64,000 nt of DNA, taken from contig NZ_CP146232.1 of assembly GCF_037040815.1 (NCBI RefSeq), positions 1 to 64,000 of the forward strand. Reading direction: 5' to 3'. Positions 17,048 to 25,534 of the stretch are shown in pieces. The DNA comes from Pararoseomonas sp. SCSIO 73927 (GTDB lineage Bacteria; Pseudomonadota; Alphaproteobacteria; Acetobacterales; Acetobacteraceae). Made by a program: the position numbers and the translations under genes. The stretch's first letter is position 1. Each line of letters opens with the position of its first letter. The notes under the pieces were generated by a model, which was given only the letters and a program-made list of their open reading frames with translations, made no database searches and was not told where the DNA came from.

Positions 17048-17998
17048 TCAGGCCGTGCGCCGCAGCCAGTCCGACGCCGCCGCGATGGAGCGCCGCGCCG
17101 CCGCGACGTGATCCCGCGCGCGGAGGAAGCCGTGCAGCGTGCCGGGGAATGTCGCCTCCTCCACGCCCACCCCGGCCCCGCGCAGGGCGCGCACCATGTC
17201 CCGGTTCTCGTCCGCGAGCACGTCCAGTTCCGCGATGTGCACAAGGCAGGGCGGCAGGCCGCGGAGGTCGGCGCGGATCGGCGCGGCGAAGGGCGAGGCC
17301 CGGTCCGCCGGGCGGGGCGCGTAGCAGTCCCAGTAGAAGCGCATCCGCTCCGCCGTCAGCCCGTAGCCCTCCGCGAATTCGGCGTAGCTGGCGCTGGCCA
17401 TGCGGTCGTCGAAGACGCCGTAGTTCAGCAGCAGCCCGCGCAGCACGAGGCCGGGATCGGATTGCCGCAGCAGCAGCGCCGCGCCCAGCGCCAGGTTGGC
17501 GCCCGCCGAATCCCCGCCGAGCACGATGCGGGAGGGGTCCAGCCCCCATTTCGCGCCATGTGCGGCCAGCCAGCGCACCACCGCCGCCATCTCCTCCAGC
17601 GCCTGGGGGAAGGCCGCCTCGGGGCTAAGCGCGTAGTCGGGGCCGATCACGGCGCAGCCGGAGCCTTCGGCGTAGCGGCGCATCAGGGGGTCGTGCGTGT
17701 CCACGCTGTTCCACACCCAGCCGCCGCCGTGCAGGTACACCAGCACCGGCAGGGCGGTGTCCGTGCGCGGCCGGTGCAGGCGGCACAGCACGCGGCGGCC
17801 ATTCGCCAGCACCCACCGGTCGGCGCTCTCGGCCATGCGCGGCTCGGGGCTGAACAGGGTCATGTTCAGCGCGTCGTTCACGGCGCGGGAGGCGTCCAGC
17901 GGCCGCTCCAGCCGCTGCGGCGGGTAGCCGGCGGCGCGCTCGTTCATCATGGCCGTGAAGGCGGCCATCTCGGGATCCAGGCGGGGGTCTTGCGGCAT
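17048..17998 (-). CDS. Alpha/beta-hydrolase of the hormone-sensitive lipase (family IV) type
   Basis: Probable carboxylesterase. The oxyanion signature HGGG is at 90-93 (VYLHGGGW). The nucleophile Ser164 lies in GGDSAGANLA, the acid is in ELDVLADENRDM and the catalytic His in GTLHGFLRA. The 316-residue length fits the family. The ATG at 17998 removes a 14-residue extension that overlaps intergenic DNA. There is no signal peptide, so it is cytoplasmic. The substrate cannot be deduced. Confidence 0.92.
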   Translation of the reverse strand: MPQDPRLDPEMAAFTAMMNERAAGYPPQRLERPLDASRAVNDALNMTLFSPEPRMAESADRWVLANGRRVLCRLHRPRTDTALPVLVYLHGGGWVWNSVDTHDPLMRRYAEGSGCAVIGPDYALSPEAAFPQALEEMAAVVRWLAAHGAKWGLDPSRIVLGGDSAGANLALGAALLLRQSDPGLVLRGLLLNYGVFDDRMASASYAEFAEGYGLTAERMRFYWDCYAPRPADRASPFAAPIRADLRGLPPCLVHIAELDVLADENRDMVRALRGAGVGVEEATFPGTLHGFLRARDHVAAARRSIAAASDWLRRTA

Positions 17999-18095
17999 GA
18001 GGCCAGTTAGGGGCGGTTCGCCGCACGCCTCAAGGGGCACGTCCCTCCGCCGGGGCTTTGCCCGGTGGCGGCGGAGCGCTAGGGTGGGCGGGCGT

Positions 18096-18172
18096 GTCTC
18101 CGTAGCTCAGCAGGATAGAGCACGGGATTCCTAATCCCGGGGCCATGGGTTCGAATCCCGTCGGGGACACCA
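18096..18172 (+). tRNA. tRNA-Arg (anticodon CCT)
   Basis: The acceptor GTCTCCG pairs with CGGGGAC (with one G-T pair), the anticodon loop is TTCCTAA (anticodon CCT) and the T-arm is GGGTTCGAATCCC. The discriminator A is followed by an encoded CCA. A tRNA 3' end is a common integration target, but no integrase is visible beside it. Confidence 0.95.
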
Positions 18173-18244
18173 TTTTCACCAGCTTCGGCACGCGGCAGCA
18201 CCGGCCGTTCGGCGGCTTATGCCCCGTGGCGCCGCCCGGGCCGG

Positions 18245-18610
18245 CTATCTCCAGTACGAGTGGACCGGCAGCGCGAGCAGCCTCATCGACCGGCGCACGA
18301 CAGCGTCGCGGCGGGCGTGGAGCGCCTCGGTCTCGCCGGCCTCCGGACGATGGATCTTCGCGTCCGCGCCGCGCTTCCCCCCCGGCAGGAGGAGCACCTC
18401 CGCACCGCCGCCGCGATCCGGTTCCAGGGCAGCAGGAGGGTGGTCACGAAAGCTGAGGCTGTGCCGTCCGCTCCCACCGGTCACGACAAGGACGGTACCG
18501 GCGCGGGATCCGGCCTCGAACCCAATCGCGAGCTTGCCGGCGCCGTTCCTGGGACCAGGCATTGCCAGGACGCGGGTGATCCTCGCGGTGTCGTCGAACG
18601 GCCTGCTCAT
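18245..18610 (-). CDS. Hypothetical protein (121 aa)
   Basis: Not recognised. The N-terminal half (LAIGFEAGSRAGTVLVVTGG) suggests beta strands. The C-terminal half is charged and helical (EAGETEALHARRDAVVRR). AGGAGA lies 7 bases before the ATG, a good ribosome-binding site. It follows an 80-codon ORF on the same strand after 41 bases, so the pair may be an operon. There is no signal peptide or membrane segment. Confidence 0.6.
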   Translation of the reverse strand: MSRPFDDTARITRVLAMPGPRNGAGKLAIGFEAGSRAGTVLVVTGGSGRHSLSFRDHPPAALEPDRGGGAEVLLLPGGKRGADAKIHRPEAGETEALHARRDAVVRRSMRLLALPVHSYWR

Positions 18611-18651
18611 CCCAGAATCTCCTGAGTCAGGAACGCCCCACCCGGTCCGGC

Positions 18652-18894
18652 CTATCCGTGCCTTCGCAAGGGTTGTGCTTCCAGCCGAACCGTTTCCCGC
18701 CAGCGGTCATTCCACTGCAACGCGCGAAGGGTCACCTCGTCCCGCGGCGCCAGGCGCTGGATCAGGACCAGCCCCACATCGCGCAGCAATGCCCGTGGCA
18801 GGTCCCGCTCGTTGAAGCGGGATACGAGATCCCCCAGCAGGATGTTCAGCTCCTCTTGCTCCCGTGGGCGCGAAGAGGCGACAAGGATCGTCAT
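18652..18894 (-). CDS. Small hypothetical protein (80 aa)
   Basis: Not recognised. The sequence begins MTILVASSRPREQEELNILL and continues with amphipathic helices (LVSRFNERDLPRALLRDVGL, then LIQRLAPRDEVTLRALQWND). It is soluble. The start at 18894 is supported by AAAAAGG five bases upstream. It is the first gene of a probable pair with the ORF at 18245-18610. Confidence 0.55.
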   Translation of the reverse strand: MTILVASSRPREQEELNILLGDLVSRFNERDLPRALLRDVGLVLIQRLAPRDEVTLRALQWNDRWRETVRLEAQPLRRHG

Positions 18895-19498
18895 ATCGAC
18901 CTTTTTGGCGCTGCAGTTTCGTCGGAGGCTGCGCTCACCCTTGTGCGGTGCGGCAGAGCCCCAGGCCAGCTGTTCGGCTGCCTCGTCATACGCTAGGGCG
19001 GATCGGGGGCTGCCCACCAATCTTCTACAACCTCCGGTTGATCATATTTCGAGTATCACACCGTGAGAAGGGACTAAGTCACGATCACACAACTCTTGCG
19101 ACAATTCTGTCGCGGGTTGGAAACGGCATCGCTGCTTCGGGGCGACGCGGGGGGCGGACGGAGGCAACGGCCGGCCCTGCACACCCGAACGCCGAAGCGC
19201 AACTCCAGCAAACACAGGTCCAACACGTCCGGCAATCTGCAGGGCAGCTCCATCCGGCGACCCAGTCCGGCACTCGGTCCGGCACCCGGCAGAGCGCCAA
19301 TCCGCGTCGGATACACCTGCCCAGGCCGGCCAGGCTGTCATCGCGGGGACGGGCGAGGCGGGCGGCCAAGGCGTCGCGCCGGGCGCGCCTTTCCAATGGC
19401 CGGAGACTGTGGCTACACCCCGAGACCGAACGTCAATGATTCCGACGTATAATCGATGACAAGTGGGAATCCGCCAGCCAGGTGAGCTCCAGATCATC
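18895..19498 (+). other. 604-base stretch without a convincing gene
   Basis: Several overlapping ORFs on both strands are open here, but none has a good RBS, a recognisable domain or a credible composition. The 3' part (19430-19500) is less GC-rich and probably contains the promoter of the kinase gene. No tRNA, terminator hairpin with a T-run or long repeat was seen. Confidence 0.4.
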
Positions 19499-21073
19499 AT
19501 GACATCCGGAGACCCGCCGCTTTCCGCCATCCTCCGCGCGATCGGAAGGCGGATCGAGGCCGGGCACCATCCCCCGAACGATGCGGCCCGCGCGCGCCAC
19601 GCCGAGAGGCTGGACGAGATCGTCGGCCGAATGGCCCAGCTCCAGGCGAACCTCAGCGCCGTTCTCGGGGAGGAGCCGTCCCTGGTGCCCGGCCTGCCGC
19701 GCGACCTCGCGGCGGTGAGCGCGGAACGGGCCGACCGCGCCGAGGCTGCCCTGGCCGCCGCCGAATCCCTCGCCGGCGACGCGGCGCGCCGCAGGGCGCG
19801 GGGCGTGCTGCTGATGGTGTCGGGCGACCTGTCGGTGCTGGACCGTGTCGCGGCCCTGCGCGACGAAGCGGTCGCCTGCGCCCGGGCCGGGCGCCGGGCC
19901 TGGCAGCGCACCGGCGCGATCCTCGCCGGGTCTTCCGAGGAGATGCCGGTTCCGCAGGAGCAGCCTCTTCCGATCCCACTCCCCCCCAGCGGCGATGAGG
20001 AGTCCACGGTCCGCTCGCCGCTCCCGTCGGCCGCCCCCGTTCTACCCGCCGCCCTCCCGGAAACCGGGGCGAGCCAGGACGGTGCCGGCGCACCGCTTCC
20101 GGGCTTGCGGCGAATCCTGGCCAACAGCTTCCGGTTCGGCGAGGACCGGCTCCTCCTCGCCGGCCGCTACGAGATCCGCGACCTGATCGGGCGGGGCAGC
20201 TTCGGCACCGTGCTGGAAGCCTTCGACCAGTCCCTGGGGCGCCTGGTTGCGGTGAAGGTGATGGACATGGCCCAGGCCGCTTCCCCGGAAGACGCGCCGG
20301 AGCGCGCGGAACAGCATGAGAGGTTCCGCCGGGAAGCCCGCGCGGTCGGCCGCCTGTCGCACCCGGGGATCGTGCCCGTCTTCGACTTCGGCGAGGTTCC
20401 CGACGCCGCCTGGATCGTCATGGAACTCGTTATCGGGGAGACGCTGCAGGTGGCGCTCAGGCGCGACGGGCCGATGGTGCCGCCGGAGGCGCGCCGCATC
20501 GCGACGGAACTGCTCGAGGCCCTCTCCTTCGCGCATGGCCGGGGGATCGTCCACCGCGACGTGAAGGCGGCGAACGTGCTGCTCGCGGCCACCAGCGATC
20601 ATGGCCACGGCGCCGTGCGGCTCGTCGATTTCGGCGTCGCGCGCCTGGAGGGCAGCCAGGCCACCCTCGTGGGCGAGATGGTCGGGACGCTGAGCACCAT
20701 GTCGCCGGAGCAGGTGAGGGGCGGGCCGGTGGACCACCGGGCCGACCTCTGGGCCGCCGGGGTCGTGCTCTACCAGATGCTCACGGGGACGCGGCCCTTC
20801 GAGGGCACGTCCGCCGCCCTGATGAACGCCATCCTCACCGAGGATCCCGAACCGCCCTCACGGCGCGTCCCCGGGGTTCCGGCCGGCTACGACGCCGTGA
20901 TCCGGCGGGCCCTCGCGAAGCCGGCCGAGGCGCGCTTCGCCAGCGCGGCCGAGTTCATCGCGGCGCTCAGGGAAATCGGCGCCACGCCAGCGGGTCCGGG
21001 GCGCGCCGATGCCGTGCAACGGGGGGGCTTCCTGGCGCGGTCGCTGCGGAGAGGTCTTGCCCGCGAGCCCTGA
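19499..21073 (+). CDS. Serine/threonine protein kinase (Hanks type)
   Basis: A eukaryotic-like kinase domain occupies ~223-505. It has glycine loop GRGSFGTV (~230-237), the ATP-anchoring Lys in VAVKVMD (~250), catalytic loop HRDVKAANVLL (~351), metal-binding DFG in VDFGVARLEG (~376) and SPEQ of the APE motif (~401). The first ~220 residues contain a helical, Ala/Arg-rich segment (~20-150) and a Pro-rich linker, with no recognised sensor. No transmembrane helix is visible, so it appears cytoplasmic, unlike PknB. No phosphatase or FHA gene lies beside it. The ATG at 19499 was preferred over GTG 19463, which lacks an RBS. Confidence 0.93.
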   Translation: MTSGDPPLSAILRAIGRRIEAGHHPPNDAARARHAERLDEIVGRMAQLQANLSAVLGEEPSLVPGLPRDLAAVSAERADRAEAALAAAESLAGDAARRRARGVLLMVSGDLSVLDRVAALRDEAVACARAGRRAWQRTGAILAGSSEEMPVPQEQPLPIPLPPSGDEESTVRSPLPSAAPVLPAALPETGASQDGAGAPLPGLRRILANSFRFGEDRLLLAGRYEIRDLIGRGSFGTVLEAFDQSLGRLVAVKVMDMAQAASPEDAPERAEQHERFRREARAVGRLSHPGIVPVFDFGEVPDAAWIVMELVIGETLQVALRRDGPMVPPEARRIATELLEALSFAHGRGIVHRDVKAANVLLAATSDHGHGAVRLVDFGVARLEGSQATLVGEMVGTLSTMSPEQVRGGPVDHRADLWAAGVVLYQMLTGTRPFEGTSAALMNAILTEDPEPPSRRVPGVPAGYDAVIRRALAKPAEARFASAAEFIAALREIGATPAGPGRADAVQRGGFLARSLRRGLAREP

Positions 21074-21400
21074 GCCGCGCCCGTGATGCGGCGCGGCGCC
21101 GGGCGCTTCCCGCGGCCCGCACGGCTTCGCCCCAATCACGCCCTCGGCCCGCCCCTTTCCCGCGGCATCTGCCGGTCCGCCGTGGTTGGGCCGGGAGGCG
21201 GCCCACGAAAGCAAGTCCCCAAGGGGCCGCTCCCCTGCACGACGCGGCCACGGCACCCCGCCCGGCAACCCGCCCCCCTCCCCGGCCCGTTCCCGACAGG
21301 ACCCCACCAAGGGTGCCGGTGGGTGAGTAGGTCCCGGGGGCTGGTGCCCTCTTCTCCGGGACTGAAGCACCCCCCACGGGGCGGCGGCGCGGGACGGTGC
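21074..21400 (+). other. 327-base intergenic region between kinase and NepR-like gene
   Basis: Very GC-rich, with short runs of complementary G/C tracts but no clear gene. The kinase and the NepR-like gene converge here. A motif-like stretch (ACCCCACCAAGGG at ~21302) resembles part of the repeat after 27610, but the match is short. Confidence 0.35.
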
Positions 21401-21625
21401 TCAGCGCCGCGCTGAGGCACGCTCCCACTGGTAGATGGCCCGCTCGTTCTCGTGGTCGATGGCGAGCCGGAGGAGCGCCTCGGGCACCGGCTCCGAGAGG
21501 ATGCCGTCATAGGCGCGATGCAGGTGCCGACGCATCCAGCCGTCGAGATCCACCTGCCGTTCCGGCGTCACGCCGGAAGGAGCTCCCAGGGCACCGAGGC
21601 CTGCTTCGGCGACGTCCAGTGGCAT
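21401..21625 (-). CDS. NepR-like anti-sigma factor (general stress response), orphan
   Basis: A 74-residue protein whose core WMRRHLHRAYDGILSEPVPE, followed by ALLRLAIDHE, matches the NepR signature (a helix ending in LRxxYDxxxxEPVPxRFxxLL). NepR binds the sigma factor EcfG and is released by phosphorylated PhyR in the alphaproteobacterial general stress response. Neither phyR nor ecfG is adjacent, so this would be a stray paralogue. The ATG at 21625 was chosen. A TTG further upstream is possible. A weak EcfG-like promoter precedes it. The family call rests on motif recognition. Confidence 0.75.
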   Translation of the reverse strand: MPLDVAEAGLGALGAPSGVTPERQVDLDGWMRRHLHRAYDGILSEPVPEALLRLAIDHENERAIYQWERASARR

Positions 21626-21656
21626 GGCGGGACCGCTCTCATTCCGGGGTGGAGAA

Positions 21657-21683
21657 GTAACCCTAAGCAATCAATCACGTTCA
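21657..21683 (-). promoter_or_regulatory. Possible EcfG-type promoter
   Basis: On the minus strand TGAAC is followed by 16 bases and then GGTTAC. The consensus for the general stress sigma factor is GGAAC-N16/17-CGTT, so each box has one or more mismatches. It lies ~32 bases before the NepR-like ATG, a suitable distance, and such genes are usually controlled by EcfG. Confidence 0.3.
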
Positions 21684-22002
21684 AGTGAAGAAAATTTTGC
21701 GGACTGATTCATAGTCGTCGCTCGAGGTCGAGATGCCGGTCCAAGTCGTGCCGGGCTGCCGAGCCCTGCCGGCCTAACGGGCCCGGCGGAAGAGAACCAT
21801 CTCGCTTCGCCCCTAAGGCGTGTGGCCCAAGGCGTATGGGAGGAATCCAGGGATCAACAGATCCGGCGGGATCGCGATCGTGATCCCCGGCCGTCACGGA
21901 TTCCCGCATTGAAGCACCCGCCCGGTCGCCGGCGCCCTCTGCTCCGGGCGGTCGCCGCGTGACCGCGCGGACTGGATCGCGCCTGAGCCGGGGAGAGTGG
22001 GA
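21684..22002 (+). other. 319-base intergenic region before rlpA
   Basis: The left end (21684-21720) is AT-rich for this genome and could hold the divergent promoters. A 66-codon minus-strand ORF (21709-21909) has no domain and an implausible composition. No gene is supported. Confidence 0.4.
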
Positions 22003-22563
22003 TTGAGGGGACTACGAGTTCGATTGGCCTGCACCGCCGGCCTTATTGTTTTGTTCGCCATCATCGGGGATGCCGCCTCGGCCCGCACCTCGCAGCAAGG
22101 CCACCGGGCCGAGCTGCGTGAATCCGTTCAGCGCGGATCCGGCTATCACGTGGCAGGGCATCGGGGGCGCCCGCGCCACACGGCCGGCCGGCCGGCACGG
22201 CACACCTCCCCTCCCGCCGCATCGGCGGGCGCGGCGCACACCCAGCACGGGCACGCCTCCGTCTATGCACGCAGCCTGGCCGGCCGGCGCATGGCGGACG
22301 GCACCCGTTTCGATCCGGGCGCGAGCGTGGTGGCCAGCCGCACCCTCCCGCTCGGGAGCCATGCGCGGGTCACGAACCTGCGGAACGGGCGGAGCACCAT
22401 CGTGCAGGTGCGCGACCGCGGCCCGAACCGGGGCCGCCGGATCCTGGACCTCAGCCCGGCTGTCGCCTCGCTGCTCGGAATGGCGGGCGGTGTGGCGCCC
22501 GTCGCGGTCACGCCTATTCTCGTCGCATCCCGCGCCGAGGCTGGGACTCCGGGCAGGCCGTGA
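22003..22563 (+). CDS. rlpA: RlpA-like septal/peptidoglycan-associated protein (DPBB domain)
   Basis: A signal peptide (LACTAGLIVLFAIIGDAASA, to ~26) is followed by a low-complexity His/Arg linker and a double-psi beta-barrel at ~90-170. The barrel has the RlpA hallmarks: ASVYARSLAGRRMADGTRFD, then SRTLPLGSHARVTNL, VQVRDRGPNRGRRILDLSP and AASLLGM-type ending. Such proteins are exported and act on denuded glycan strands. There is no SPOR domain at the C-terminus, unlike E. coli RlpA. A TTG at 22003 with GGAGA 7 bases upstream is the best start. GTG 21997 is an alternative. Confidence 0.9.
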   Translation: MRGLRVRLACTAGLIVLFAIIGDAASARTSQQGHRAELRESVQRGSGYHVAGHRGRPRHTAGRPARHTSPPAASAGAAHTQHGHASVYARSLAGRRMADGTRFDPGASVVASRTLPLGSHARVTNLRNGRSTIVQVRDRGPNRGRRILDLSPAVASLLGMAGGVAPVAVTPILVASRAEAGTPGRP

Positions 22564-22615
22564 GGCGCACAGGCAGTAGGGAGCGCGTGGGCAGACGTCT
22601 TCGCCCTCAATAAAC

Positions 22616-22640
22616 CGGGCCGGCTTCGTCGTCCGGCCCG
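22616..22640 (+). terminator. GC-rich hairpin after rlpA
   Basis: CGGGCCGG and CCGGCCCG form a perfect 8-base stem around a 9-base loop, 53 bases after the rlpA stop. There is no T-run on the plus strand, so it is only a candidate intrinsic terminator. Confidence 0.35.
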
Positions 22641-22716
22641 ATCACGTCTCCTTGGTCAGCGGGGCCGACACGTTCCGGGCGGCGATTAGGCCTTCTAACC
22701 TGTCGCCCGCGCCGAA

Positions 22717-24933
22717 GTGCGCACGGCACGGAGGACTGGCCCCATTTCTGAGACCACCGGGCGCGCCCGCGCCACCCTCGGCCTCCTTCTCACCACCGTG
22801 CTGCTACCCCTGGCCGTGCTGGGCCTGGGCGTCTGGGAAGCGGCGCGCGGAGAGGCCGACCTCGCCGCGATGGAGTTGGACCGCGCCCGCGCGGCCAAGG
22901 CCATCGCGGTGCTGGAATCCCGACCCGCCCCGACGAACGGGCGCCCCGATTTTGGTGCGCAGTTCCGGCGCAACGGGCAGACCTATGTTGGTCCCCTGGC
23001 CCTGACCCAGGCGCGGGACGCGCTGGAGGACGCCGAGCGCGCCGTCACCCTCTCCCGCATCCGCGGCCACCTGCCGCCCGTGACGATGCTCTCGGGTGGG
23101 CTCGCCGCCGCGCTCTCGATCATGGTGCTGCTGGCGGCCGCGCTGCTCGGCCGGGCCGGGCGGGCCTCGCGAGAGGCGCTGCTGCGCGGCTTCTCCGTCA
23201 TCCGCCGCGCCCTGCCCGGTGTGCTCGGCGCGCAGGTGGTGCTCGTCGCCGTCGCCGTGGTGGCGGTCACGGGCTTCGAGGCGCTGGGCATCCTGGAGGC
23301 CGGCAACCTCTCCTCGGGAGGGGCGAAGGTCCTCGGCCTCCTCGCCGTCATCATGGGGGCCAGCATCTGGGTCGCGGGGAAGGCCGTGGTCCAGCTGCGC
23401 CGGGCCATGGACCTCTTCACCCCCGATCCCCTGCCGATCCTCGGCCGCCCGGTCACGCCGGAGGAGGCGCCGGGACTGTGGCGCATGCTGGACGACCTCG
23501 CCGGCCGGCTGGGCGCGCTGCGGCCGGACAACGTGGTGGTGGGCCTGACGGGCGGCTTCTTCGTCAGCTCCGGCCCGAAGCTGCTGGAGCCCGGTGGCGC
23601 GTCGCTCGGCGGCCGCACCCTCTATCTGCCCCTGCCCTACCTGCCCCTGCTGCGGGAGGACGAGGTGGCGACCATCATCGGGCACGAGCTGGCCCATTTC
23701 TCCGGGGGGGACACGGAGTACAGCCTGCGCTTCGTCCCGATCTACGCCGGCGTCTCCCGCTCGCTCGACGCGGTGGTGACGGCGGGGCTGGACGCGGGCG
23801 GCACCATTTCGCCGCTGATCCGGCCGGCGCTGCGGCTCGGCGTCTTCGTCATGGACCAGTTCCACCACGCGGTGCGCCACTGGAGCCGCCTGCGCGAGTT
23901 CGAGGCGGACGCGGCCGGCGCCCGCGTCACCTCGGCGGACGCCGCCGCTCGCGCCCTGCTGCGCACCGCCGCCGCCCATCCCCGGATCGAGGCCGTGCTG
24001 GATTCCGCCGCCGAGACCCCTGCCGAGGCCCCGCCCGACCTGGTGGAGGCCACCTTCCGCCTCGCCTCTGAGAAGGGGCTTGAGGATCCCTCCCCCCACC
24101 TGGAGGAGGCGCAGCCCCACCCCACCGACACGCACCCGCCCACCCGCCAGCGCCTTGCCGCACTGGGCCGGGAGCCGGGCGCCGCCCCCCTGGCCGAGGC
24201 CGCGGAGCCCCCGCCCCCAGAGGCGATGGACCGCCTCGCCGCCCTCTTCGCCGCGCCGGACCGGCTCTGCCGCGACGCGACGGAGGATTTCCTGTCCATG
24301 GTCCACAGCAACATCCGCGCCCGGCGGAACGCTCTGGAGGAGGCGGCCGCCGGCGTCGCGCCCGAGGCGACGGTGCTGGGCGAGAACACGCGCGGCGGCG
24401 GCCTGTTCCTCATCGGGTTCGGCGCGGTCCTCCTCGCGGCCATCCTCTTCGTGCTGGCGGTGGACGTTCCCGGCGTCGGCCCGCAGGAGAAGGGGGTCAT
24501 CTGCGTCACGGCCGCCCTCCTCGCCCTTGTCTTCCTCCTCGCGGGATGGCTCACGCTGCGGCGGCACGACCGCACCTTCCTCATCCTGCGCCCGGACGCC
24601 ATGGAGATCCCCGGGCTGGACCGCCCGATCGCCTGGGCCGACATCGCGGACTTGGACATGACGATGGACCGCGGCTCGATCGTCACCCGGATCCTGCTGC
24701 CGCCGGAAGCGCCCTTCCCCGCCCGCCTGCCGAAGGCGCCGCGCCGGGTAAGGGCGGACCCGAAGCGGCGAATCGTCACGCTGGCCTCCGGCATGCCGCG
24801 CGGGATGAAGGTCGAGGGCTTCGCGGAGCTGATCGGCCGATACCGCCAGGCCGACCTCGCCCGCCGCCTGCTGGCCGAAGAGGAGGCGGGTGCGGCAGGG
24901 CGGAACGATGCCGAACATGTAACCAGCGTGTGA
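22717..24933 (+). CDS. M48-family membrane metallopeptidase
   Basis: Zinc protease with HELAH (~323-327, in IIGHELAHFSGGD) and the third-ligand motif LREFEADAAGA (~390). Hydrophobic segments at ~22-44, 130-150, 170-195 and 205-225 place the catalytic domain at the membrane. Two more lie at ~560-580 and 590-610. The C-terminus (~620-738) reads like a PH-type or DUF domain (RTFLILRPDAMEIPGLDRPI). At 738 residues it is much larger than HtpX (~290), so it belongs to the long, poorly characterised branch. The GTG start lacks a good RBS and could be wrong. The next gene may be cotranscribed. Confidence 0.88.
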   Translation: MRTARRTGPISETTGRARATLGLLLTTVLLPLAVLGLGVWEAARGEADLAAMELDRARAAKAIAVLESRPAPTNGRPDFGAQFRRNGQTYVGPLALTQARDALEDAERAVTLSRIRGHLPPVTMLSGGLAAALSIMVLLAAALLGRAGRASREALLRGFSVIRRALPGVLGAQVVLVAVAVVAVTGFEALGILEAGNLSSGGAKVLGLLAVIMGASIWVAGKAVVQLRRAMDLFTPDPLPILGRPVTPEEAPGLWRMLDDLAGRLGALRPDNVVVGLTGGFFVSSGPKLLEPGGASLGGRTLYLPLPYLPLLREDEVATIIGHELAHFSGGDTEYSLRFVPIYAGVSRSLDAVVTAGLDAGGTISPLIRPALRLGVFVMDQFHHAVRHWSRLREFEADAAGARVTSADAAARALLRTAAAHPRIEAVLDSAAETPAEAPPDLVEATFRLASEKGLEDPSPHLEEAQPHPTDTHPPTRQRLAALGREPGAAPLAEAAEPPPPEAMDRLAALFAAPDRLCRDATEDFLSMVHSNIRARRNALEEAAAGVAPEATVLGENTRGGGLFLIGFGAVLLAAILFVLAVDVPGVGPQEKGVICVTAALLALVFLLAGWLTLRRHDRTFLILRPDAMEIPGLDRPIAWADIADLDMTMDRGSIVTRILLPPEAPFPARLPKAPRRVRADPKRRIVTLASGMPRGMKVEGFAELIGRYRQADLARRLLAEEEAGAAGRNDAEHVTSV

Positions 24934-24969
24934 CTTTGCACCCTCTTTCACGCGACTAGGATCGCCACC

Positions 24970-25482
24970 ATGCAGACCCAGACCGAACCCCCGCGCCAGC
25001 TCACCCTTCCCCCGCAGGGCGGCGGCTGGCGGGAGACCTTCTTCTCCCTCCTCGGCACGCTGATGTTCGGCGCCATGCTCGTCGCGCTGTCGATCTACAC
25101 CGTGCCGAACCTCGTCACGGACTGGCAGGTGCGCGACGCCGCCCAGCCCGTGGCCGATGGCCGCGTCTCCGAGGGCTCCTGCAGCTCCCGCCTGATGATC
25201 AACATCTGCGACGCCACCCTCTCCATTATGACGAAGACGGGCCGCGTCTCCCGCGACGTGAACTACATCTTCGCCGACGCCCACTCCGGCAACTACACCG
25301 TGACGGTCCTGGCCGATCCGGCGCGCCCGGAGCTGGCGACCACGGACATGGCGCTCGACAAGCTGTGGAACCGCACCATCACCCTGCTGATCGCAGGCGG
25401 CCTGCTGCTGGCAATGACGGTGGCGCCGATCATCGGCCTGTTCCGCAAGATGCGCGCGCGGCGGGAGGAGGCGGCGGCCTGA
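24970..25482 (+). CDS. Hypothetical membrane protein (170 aa) with two spans
   Basis: Transmembrane helices lie at ~25-47 (FSLLGTLMFGAMLVALSIYT) and ~135-155. Between them is a loop of about 85 residues with two Cys (SCSSRLMINICDA), probably periplasmic and possibly disulfide-bonded. The N- and C-termini are short and the C-terminus is basic. It begins 36 bases after the M48 protease gene on the same strand, which suggests a joint role, but no family is recognised. Confidence 0.8.
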   Translation: MQTQTEPPRQLTLPPQGGGWRETFFSLLGTLMFGAMLVALSIYTVPNLVTDWQVRDAAQPVADGRVSEGSCSSRLMINICDATLSIMTKTGRVSRDVNYIFADAHSGNYTVTVLADPARPELATTDMALDKLWNRTITLLIAGGLLLAMTVAPIIGLFRKMRARREEAAA

Positions 25483-25534
25483 CGGGCCGCCACTCCGGTT
25501 GACCCCCGTAACCCCGCGTGCCACGCCGGGAGCC

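Noticed and set aside
18096..18172. tRNA-Arg as a phage/ICE attachment site
   Set aside because: No integrase, recombinase or direct repeat of the tRNA 3' end was found within the neighbouring sequence, so there is no evidence for an integrated element.
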